Assembly (NCBI RefSeq): GCF_001742145.1
Contig: NZ_CP015749.1
Location: forward strand, 1,240,001-1,304,000
Length of the DNA: 64,000 nucleotides
Reading direction: 5' to 3'
From: Pectobacterium parmentieri
Lineage (GTDB): Bacteria > Pseudomonadota > Gammaproteobacteria > Enterobacterales > Enterobacteriaceae
Under the pieces are notes generated by a model. It had not been told where the DNA came from, ran no database searches, and was given only the letters and a program-made list of their open reading frames with translations. How positions within the stretch are numbered: the first letter of the stretch is position 1; every line of letters starts with the position of its first letter. Positions 58,962 to 64,000 of this stretch are shown in pieces. A program made the position numbers and the translations under genes.

Positions 58962-59801
58962 TTATTTTGGTGAACTTGGTTGTGGTGAACTTAGTTTTGC
59001 CAGTGTTTCTAACTGCTGACGAATGGCAGTAACGGAAACCGCGCGATTATCGGCCCGATCGCGCTCACTGGCATCGGGGGCTGAGCTTTGGATCCCCATG
59101 AGCACCCAGCCTGTCGCCGAGTTTAACATGAGAGGGGAACCGCTATCGCCAGGCAGCGTATCGCACTGATGTGCCACAACGGCGGCCTGAACCCAGCCAG
59201 TGATTAAGCAATCCTGATGGCGATAAAGCGTGTCCTGATGATCCTCTGGGTAACCTGCCTGAGTGACGCGTTGGCCACTGTCCCGCAAAGCCTGCATTAA
59301 TTCCTGGCGGCTACCTTGCCACAGCGTGAGTGGGCGGATTCCTGGCGGTGTTTGCTTTAGCCGAATCAGGGCGTAATCCAGCGGCGCCGCCGAAGGCGGA
59401 ACGATCCATCCCTCGCCGTCAGCTTTCAATTTTTTGGCGAGTGTTTTATTCGTCAGCGCTTCAATTTCCGTGGTTTCATAACGCCAGCCATTTTCTGTCG
59501 CTAGAAAGCGCAGCGCGACAGGTTTATCTATTTCGCCTGCCGGAGGGGTAACCACGCAATGCCCAGCCGTCAGCGCCAAATGAGGGGAAATAAGCGTCGC
59601 GGTACAGAGATTGCCGCTAGTGGTTTCCAATTGCCCAATGGCTTGCCATGGCCAGACTGTTGTGTCGGGAACGATGTCCCGATCGTCGTGATTAAAAAAT
59701 AAAGTTTTTTGCTGCGTTGCGGCGTCTGTTGATACGGATTCAGCCCAACTTAATGGGGTGATGAAGGATAATGAACATAGCAACCAGGCTGATATGCGCA
59801 T
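58962..59801 (-). CDS. ydgD: Trypsin-like serine protease YdgD
   Basis: A 279-residue exported protease (E. coli YdgD has 273). Signal peptide is residues 1-20 (LLCSLSFITPLSWA). The S1 catalytic triad is visible: His81 in LTAGHC, Asp in PLDYALIRL, Ser in LPGDSGSPL. Cys pairs suggest disulfides and periplasmic or secreted location. I chose the ATG at 59801, which directly precedes the signal peptide; an upstream ATG at 59831 is possible. The natural substrate is unknown. Confidence 0.88.
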   Translation of the reverse strand: MRISAWLLCSLSFITPLSWAESVSTDAATQQKTLFFNHDDRDIVPDTTVWPWQAIGQLETTSGNLCTATLISPHLALTAGHCVVTPPAGEIDKPVALRFLATENGWRYETTEIEALTNKTLAKKLKADGEGWIVPPSAAPLDYALIRLKQTPPGIRPLTLWQGSRQELMQALRDSGQRVTQAGYPEDHQDTLYRHQDCLITGWVQAAVVAHQCDTLPGDSGSPLMLNSATGWVLMGIQSSAPDASERDRADNRAVSVTAIRQQLETLAKLSSPQPSSPK

Positions 59802-60182
59802 GTCGTCAATGGACCTTATGATGAACGTCATTTTGAGGCGCTAAATATAGCGTGTTGCCTTAACTATAGATGTAATTGTTAGTGCAGAGCGGGAAATTAA
59901 AATGTTATTGAGTGTAAAAGGTGTTTGTTTTTTGGGTGATTAACTCTGCCCGTTATGTGATGAATACTACGTCGCGATCTTGCGTGGCGTAGCCCCCTTG
60001 AACCAGCAGAAATGGAGCGTTGCGGCAACGTGTATAACGTGTAGCGTTTGTACTTCTCTTTGTTGTGCACAACTTACGGTCACATTGCTCGACTGGGTGG
60101 TAACATCGCAGACGGGTTCGACGATAGCACCAACGAAGCGAATGATGCCTGTCGATGAAGGTGATGAGGCGAAGGTATACGG
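59802..60182. other. Intergenic region upstream of ydgD
   Basis: About 380 bases with no intact gene. In the frame of the usher fragment that follows, 60072-60155 reads TYGHIARLGGNIADGFDD and is interrupted by stop codons, so more of a decayed coding region may lie here. Confidence 0.4.
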
Positions 60183-60443
60183 ATCATCGCGGGCAGTCGC
60201 TACTCAACCAAGGGATTTTTTACGCTGGATGAGGCTAGCTATAAAAACATAAGCGGTTACTCGGTCGATTTTACCGATGCTCAACCGGTTGAGCGTGACT
60301 ATGACAATCTGAATAACGCGAAGAAAAGCAGGATGCAGATGAATATCATCCAGTAACTGGGTTATGGACGCGGATCGTTATTTTTGACGGGAAGCCGACA
60401 GGATTATTGGCATACCGATACTAGAGAAAAAAACTCAGGGTGA
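60183..60443 (+). pseudogene. Fimbrial usher (FimD/PapC) fragment
   Basis: One frame reads IIAGSRYSTKGFFTLDEASY, KNISGYSVDFTDAQ and RMQMNIIQ, a TAA at 60354-60356, then LGYGRGSLFLTGSRQDYW and a stop at 60443. This matches the barrel part of chaperone-usher outer-membrane ushers (the pattern GxRYSTSGYF...TYxxMSGY, QQLG...LYLSGSxQTYW). Usher proteins are about 800-850 residues, so only a tenth remains, with an internal stop. No chaperone or pilin gene is nearby in the window. Confidence 0.7.
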
Positions 60444-60501
60444 TAATGCCACAGAGCACAACGAGGGATAGCATAATTTCAAATGAATAACGTCGCATCA
60501 T
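60421..60501 (-). CDS. ydgU: YdgU small membrane protein (26 residues)
   Basis: The minus strand encodes MMRRYSFEIMLSLVVLCGII then TLSFFL and a stop. It strongly resembles E. coli YdgU (27 residues, RYRFEF..LILCALIT pattern), a single-helix membrane protein encoded between asr and ydgD, which is the position here too. It lies downstream of the asr terminator, with a purine-rich GGGGACGAGAG before the start. Its 3' end overlaps the usher fragment on the other strand. Confidence 0.75.
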   Translation of the reverse strand: MMRRYSFEIMLSLVVLCGIITLSFFL

Positions 60502-60522
60502 TCTCTCGTCCCCCCATAAAAT

Positions 60523-60546
60523 AAACACCCGGTGAACCGGGTGTTT
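60523..60546 (-). terminator. Terminator of asr
   Basis: AAACACCCGG (60523-60532) pairs with CCGGGTGTTT (60537-60546) around a TGAA loop. On the minus strand a U-rich tract (TTTATTTTAT) follows. It lies 100 bases past the asr stop and just before ydgU, so ydgU may depend on read-through. Confidence 0.75.
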
Positions 60547-60646
60547 GATGATGATTCTGCGGTTACCCTTGGTGGCGAGATCCAAGCCGGGCTGACCGTA
60601 AGTGACTCCTTCTCCATAGGCAGGAGAAGGAGACGGTACTGACCGA

Positions 60647-61117
60647 TTACGCTGCTGGCGTGGTATCAGCAGGTTTTGCAGTTTTAGCTTTCTTCACGTG
60701 TTTCTTAGCCGCCTGTGCTTTCTGTGCAGGAACTGGCTTTGCTTTCTTCACGTGTTTCTTAGCCGCCTGTGCTTTCTGTGCAGGAACTGGCTTTGCTTTC
60801 TTCACGTGTTTTTTAGCCGCCTGTGCTTTTTGTGCAGGCGCTGGCTTCGCTTTCTTCACGTGTTTCTTAGCCGCTTGTGCTTTCTGTGCAGGCGCTGTCT
60901 TTGCTTTCTTCACGTGTTTCTTGGCAGCTTGCGCTTTCTGTTCAACAGTTGGTTTCGCTTTCTTCACCTGCTTTTTATGGTGAACAGCTTTAGCTGGAGC
61001 GGAGGTGGTCGTGGTTGCAGACATTTGAGCGGGTGCGCTGGCTACGGTATCTGCGGCAAATGCGACAGAGGACAGACCCAGAGCCGTACCTGCGATCATA
61101 GCTAATACTTTATTCAT
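60647..61117 (-). CDS. asr: Acid shock protein Asr
   Basis: A 156-residue periplasmic basic protein with signal peptide [22 protein letters not shown] Thr/Ala-rich linker is followed by five tandem 18-residue repeats of the form [18 protein letters not shown] (about residues 53-145). It is longer than E. coli Asr (102 aa), in which similar [10 protein letters not shown] repeats are fewer. The protein is induced by low pH and may protect periplasmic proteins by charge. The ATG at 61117 has GAGGAA eight bases upstream; two further ATG codons precede it. An RstA-type box lies upstream. Confidence 0.93.
   Translation of the reverse strand: MNKVLAMIAGTALGLSSVAFAADTVASAPAQMSATTTTSAPAKAVHHKKQVKKAKPTVEQKAQAAKKHVKKAKTAPAQKAQAAKKHVKKAKPAPAQKAQAAKKHVKKAKPVPAQKAQAAKKHVKKAKPVPAQKAQAAKKHVKKAKTAKPADTTPAA
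60685..60960. repeat. 54-bp tandem repeats inside asr
   Basis: Five near-identical 54-bp units, each containing TTCACGTGTTTCTTAGCCGC and GCTTTCTGTGCAGG on the plus strand, encode the 18-residue repeats of Asr. Third-position differences are few, so the array may have expanded recently and could vary in copy number between strains. Confidence 0.85.
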
Positions 61118-61223
61118 CATCATTTCCTCGTTATCTCATTCACGTATCGTGACCCTTAGGTGGGCCGTTGAAGAGAGAATAGGAGAAACAGAGAGCGGCT
61201 TCAGTGAGTGATTGGTTTCGGCG

Positions 61224-61237
61224 TGTAACCTAATGTA
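61224..61237 (-). promoter_or_regulatory. Candidate RstA box upstream of asr
   Basis: On the minus strand, TACATTAGGTTACA matches the RstA consensus TACATNTNGTTACA at all but one defined base. It lies about 107 bases upstream of the asr start. A -10-like TATTCT (61181-61176, minus strand) would put the box near -60. The rstAB genes are encoded right next to it, and RstA activates asr in E. coli. Confidence 0.7.
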
Positions 61238-61295
61238 CAAGCTGAGGGAAGCGAGGAAAACAGTGAAAGACAGCGGGATTACCGCTGTCCCGGTG

Positions 61296-62609
61296 TTAAT
61301 GCTGAATGGTGATGGCGGCCGGTGCTGTCACGGTTTTTACCGGCCAACAGAAACGAAAACGGGCTCCGCCGAGCGGACTTTCATCCACGGTAATACTGCC
61401 TTCGTAAGCGCGTGCGATAGCATGAACAATCGCCAGCCCCAGCCCACACCCACCGCTGCTATTTTCGATACCGGCTTCCAGACGGATAAACGGTTCAAAA
61501 ACGCTTTCCCGGCTTTCGGGCGCAATGCCGGGGCCGTCATCCTCGACTTGCAGGCAGGCGATATGCTCGGCGTCGGACGTCAGGCTGATACGCAATTGGC
61601 TATGACAGAAGCGCAACCCGTTGCCGATCAGGTTGTTTAGGACTCGTTCCATCAGGCGTAAATCGAGCGCGCCAATGTGCGCTGAATGCGGCATTTCCAG
61701 CGAAATGTGTTTTTCAGGGTGGATCAGACGAAAATCGTCAATTTTTGCCTGTAGCCACGAAGGAATATCAATATTGGCAAGATGCAGCGCCACCTGTGGG
61801 CGATCGAGCCTCGCATACGTCAGCAGTTCGTCAATCAGTGCTTCAAGTTGACCAATATCTCGATTTAATGCCTGCTGCTCATCTTCTGTCAGGTTGTCAC
61901 TCATGGCCAGCCGGTAGCGCAGCCTGACCAATGGTGTACGCAGCTCGTGTGCGATATTGTCAATCAACTGCTTTTTACTGTTGATGAGCTGGTTCAGGTT
62001 ATCCGCCATCCGGTTGAAGGCGACGCCCAGCCGAAACAGGCTTGAGGTGCTATCAAAATGAATACGTTCTTCCAGATGACCATCCCCGAGGCGCTGTGCG
62101 GCATTTTCCAGTTTTAGCATGGCTTGCCAATGTGGTCGCATCCACAAGAAAACCGGTAGCGCCAGCGACAGCCCGATGAGCATCACCAGCAGTAAATCCA
62201 GTAGCCGCATTTCGTGCAGAAAGAACAAATAAGGAATAGGGCCGACGGCGAGCACGTAGTGGCTACGGGGGATGCGTTGAATAAACGTGTATTCGTCATC
62301 CAGCGCGATAATCTCTCCCTGATTCAGACGCTGTCGATTCTTGGCGCTGAGCGTATATTTGCTCACCGGCTCGATGTGCAATTTGAACGAGAGGTTTAAA
62401 TCGAGCTCGCTGATGGTCTTATGCCACTCGCGCGGGGGGATCGCACGCAGCTCATTACGGATGAGATACAGCGAACTTTTCATCAGGTCATCCATGGACT
62501 GGCGTCCGGCACGCTCGGCGGTGACTTTGTAGACCAGCCCGACCAGTAGTGTCATGACGACAAAGCAGGCGAACAGCAATAGAAAAAACTGGACGAACAG
62601 TTTTCTCAT
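61296..62609 (-). CDS. rstB: Sensor histidine kinase RstB
   Basis: A 437-residue inner-membrane kinase (433 in E. coli). An N-terminal helix (FVQFFLLLFACFVVMTLLVGL), a periplasmic loop, a second helix (LLLVMLIGLSLALPVFLWM), a HAMP domain and a DHp domain with the phosphoacceptor His in DNIAHELRTPLVRLR (near residue 242) are followed by an ATPase domain (N box LNNLIGNGLRF, G1 DDGPGIAP, G2 GGCGLGLAI). The start at 62609 makes an ATGA overlap with rstA. Confidence 0.95.
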   Translation of the reverse strand: MRKLFVQFFLLLFACFVVMTLLVGLVYKVTAERAGRQSMDDLMKSSLYLIRNELRAIPPREWHKTISELDLNLSFKLHIEPVSKYTLSAKNRQRLNQGEIIALDDEYTFIQRIPRSHYVLAVGPIPYLFFLHEMRLLDLLLVMLIGLSLALPVFLWMRPHWQAMLKLENAAQRLGDGHLEERIHFDSTSSLFRLGVAFNRMADNLNQLINSKKQLIDNIAHELRTPLVRLRYRLAMSDNLTEDEQQALNRDIGQLEALIDELLTYARLDRPQVALHLANIDIPSWLQAKIDDFRLIHPEKHISLEMPHSAHIGALDLRLMERVLNNLIGNGLRFCHSQLRISLTSDAEHIACLQVEDDGPGIAPESRESVFEPFIRLEAGIENSSGGCGLGLAIVHAIARAYEGSITVDESPLGGARFRFCWPVKTVTAPAAITIQH

Positions 62610-63343
62610 AGCGTCACGCTCTCCCAAGTGTTAGGAGCGAACAAATAACCTTTATTGCGCACGGTTTTGATCCGAAAAGGTTCCAGCGGGTTGTCGTACA
62701 GTTTTTTACGCAGGCGGGAAATCGCCACATCAATACTGCGATCCATGCCGTCGTAGGTTACGCCGCGCAGATTCTTCAGCAGCGCATCCCTGTCCATGAT
62801 GTGGCCGGCATGGGTTGCTAACTGCCAGAGGAGATCGAAATCCGCGGTGGATAATACGATGTGCTCTTGCCCTAATGTCACTTCCCGATTGACCGGGTCG
62901 ATGCAGAGTAGGCCGAAGTGCAGGGATTTATGTACTTGCAATGCGGCGGGCGCTGTATTCTCTGCCACCGTTTGTGGCGCGGTGGCGTATTGCCGTAAAT
63001 GCAGGCGCAGGCGGGCGAGCAAGACTGCGGGTGGCGTCGTTTTCAGAATGTAATCATCGGCACCCATTTCCAGCGCCAGAATATGATTCATATCGCTGTC
63101 CAGCGACGTCAGCAGCACTATCGGGCCGCTGTACTGTGGACGCAACTCCCGGCAGATAGTCATCCCGTCTTTGCCGGGCAGCATGATATCCAGCAGTACA
63201 AGGTCGGGCTGCTGCTGTTCAATAAAGGCTTGTGCCTGATCGCCTCTAGCTTCAACCTGAACATCAATATCATGCTTGCCGAGGTAGGCGGCAATCAATT
63301 TTCCAACCTCGGTATCATCTTCTATAAAAACAATCTTATGCAT
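62606..63343 (-). CDS. rstA: Response regulator RstA
   Basis: A 245-residue OmpR-type regulator. The receiver domain has the acidic pocket (IEDD), phosphoacceptor Asp in LVLLDIMLPGKDG near residue 52, and a Lys in DDYILKT. The winged-helix DNA-binding domain is at the C-terminus (RSIDVAISRLRKKL, IKTVRNKGYLF). In E. coli rstA is activated by PhoP and the protein activates asr and other acid or stress genes. Confidence 0.95.
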   Translation of the reverse strand: MHKIVFIEDDTEVGKLIAAYLGKHDIDVQVEARGDQAQAFIEQQQPDLVLLDIMLPGKDGMTICRELRPQYSGPIVLLTSLDSDMNHILALEMGADDYILKTTPPAVLLARLRLHLRQYATAPQTVAENTAPAALQVHKSLHFGLLCIDPVNREVTLGQEHIVLSTADFDLLWQLATHAGHIMDRDALLKNLRGVTYDGMDRSIDVAISRLRKKLYDNPLEPFRIKTVRNKGYLFAPNTWESVTL

Positions 63344-63423
63344 GGTAGCTACGTCATCCCCATCTCATTGCTGATAGCATAGCCTGATGATAGAGGATAA
63401 ACGAGAAGTGAAGCGTAAATGGG

Positions 63424-63440
63424 TGTTAAGTGTTTGTTTA
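63424..63440 (+). promoter_or_regulatory. Candidate PhoP box upstream of the last gene
   Basis: TGTTAA-N5-TGTTTA matches 11 of 12 positions of the PhoP direct repeat (T/G)GTTTA-N5-(T/G)GTTTA. Eleven bases downstream is TAGATA (63452-63457), a -10 element at the spacing of PhoP-activated promoters. The orientation points to the gene at 63552; a role for the divergent rstA is also possible. Confidence 0.5.
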
Positions 63441-63551
63441 TTTGCCTAAATTAGATAAGCTGCGGGACGTGTTTTTTTAGATGATTCTCGCTATTTATCG
63501 AGAACGACCACGCCATAATTACTGATTATTCCACTGGGAACCGCGCTAAAG

Positions 63552-64000
63552 ATGAAACCGATTGATCAGATAAATAGCTGGATGCAGGAAGCCTTACGCC
63601 CTTATTTCGGGCTGGAGCCGTTATCGACTGAATGGGATATTTTATCCATCCGCGATGGCTATTTTATCTGTTTCGATGGCGATACGATCCGCAAGCGTAT
63701 TACCGTCACCGAGTTAAATTATCAGGAAGAAGACGTCATTATTCACACGCGTGGACGTGAGGTTATTTTGCCGAGAACCTCGCGCGGTAAAGAAAAAAAG
63801 CTCACTTACACCAGCGTTTCCAGCGTAATGGCTGACGGCATTGTGTTTTCGGCGGGTATCAGGACGCTGAACTCGGGAAGCGACGGTTATATTACCGCTA
63901 GCAATTACCGAAATTCTATCCAACTCCCGCTACCGGAATGTCGGCGTTTGGCCAGTAAAGAAGAGATAGTCGACTGGCTGCAAGCTTATCCTGAGCGCTT
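63552..64000 (+). CDS. Unknown protein, partial (runs off the window)
   Basis: An open reading frame from the ATG at 63552 to the end of the window (149 codons, no stop). The product starts MKPIDQINSWMQEALRPYFG and continues with WDILSIRDGYFICFDGDTI and VSSVMADGIVFSAGIRTL. It looks like a soluble alpha/beta protein; no signal peptide or membrane helix is seen. I do not recognise a family. It is divergent from rstA, and a PhoP-type box precedes it. The sequence is free of stop codons and has good coding character, so it is real. Confidence 0.7.
   Translation, partial: MKPIDQINSWMQEALRPYFGLEPLSTEWDILSIRDGYFICFDGDTIRKRITVTELNYQEEDVIIHTRGREVILPRTSRGKEKKLTYTSVSSVMADGIVFSAGIRTLNSGSDGYITASNYRNSIQLPLPECRRLASKEEIVDWLQAYPER

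Noticed and set aside
59980..60252. 90-codon plus-strand frame upstream of the usher relic
   Set aside because: The usher-like sequence is in another frame; this one shows no family features and no good ribosome site.
60660..60983. Cys/Phe-rich plus-strand repetitive frames
   Set aside because: They are antisense to the asr repeats and arise from them.

Overview
The window is chromosomal DNA of a plant-pathogenic soft-rot enterobacterium, most probably Pectobacterium. The backbone gene order is that of the E. coli sap-psp-tyrR-zntB-ttcA, ldhA-ydbH-hrpA and rstAB-asr-ydgD regions. A secreted GH5-CBM3 cellulase of the CelV type sits inside this backbone. Copies of a palindromic intergenic repeat, of a kind I associate with Pectobacterium, Serratia and Photorhabdus, punctuate it. 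No rRNA, tRNA, CRISPR array or complete mobile element was seen.

Layout. 0.1-8.2 kb: cstA-type peptide/pyruvate transporter, a YdhF-like aldo/keto reductase, rnb (RNase II) and a YdeP-like molybdopterin oxidoreductase, all on the minus strand, with a divergent LysR regulator. 9.4-14.6 kb: a sugar-catabolic locus (LacI regulator, MFS transporter, GH31 glycosidase). 15-18.9 kb: a three-domain flavoprotein reductase with a covalent-FMN domain, followed by its ApbE-type flavin transferase. 19-20.7 kb: an accessory patch with three small unknown genes and an orphan protein with a PD-(D/E)XK-like motif. 20.9-27.3 kb: fabI and sapABCDF. 27.5-29.4 kb: the sRNA RyhB with a Fur box, then celV. 29.4-34.6 kb: pspF, pspABC, ycjX, ycjF. 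34.7-35.7 kb: a truncated M20 peptidase and a DUF4145 gene. 36.2-43.5 kb: tyrR, tpx, mpaA, mppA, zntB, the sRNA FnrS with an FNR site, a small membrane protein and ttcA. 43.5-45.2 kb: a decayed accessory patch at the 5' side of ttcA (the Rac prophage attachment gene in E. coli), with an integrase tail, a Gly/Ser-rich miniprotein, a broken cystatin-like gene and a DUF333 lipoprotein. 45.4-56.6 kb: ldhA, an Aer-type receptor plus a deleted second copy, ydbH-ynbE, azoR, hrpA. 56.7-64 kb: a GAF-GGDEF-EAL protein, the serine protease ydgD, a fimbrial usher fragment, the 26-residue ydgU, asr, rstB, rstA and a partial unknown gene at the right edge.

Functionally the window combines envelope stress and peptide handling (sap, psp, mpaA, mppA, rstAB-asr), anaerobic and redox metabolism (ldhA, FnrS, the NADH-type flavoprotein reductase, azoR), iron control (RyhB) and plant polymer use (CelV and the GH31 locus). 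The most useful observations are two sRNA genes with matching operators, four recognisable pseudogenes (cystatin-like, usher, aer copy, M20 peptidase), a modular repeat family, a candidate RstA box in front of asr, and a candidate PhoP box in front of the last gene. I do not see a clearly new multi-gene defence or secretion system. The best candidates for undescribed biology are the 19-20.7 kb cluster and the flavoprotein reductase/ApbE pair.
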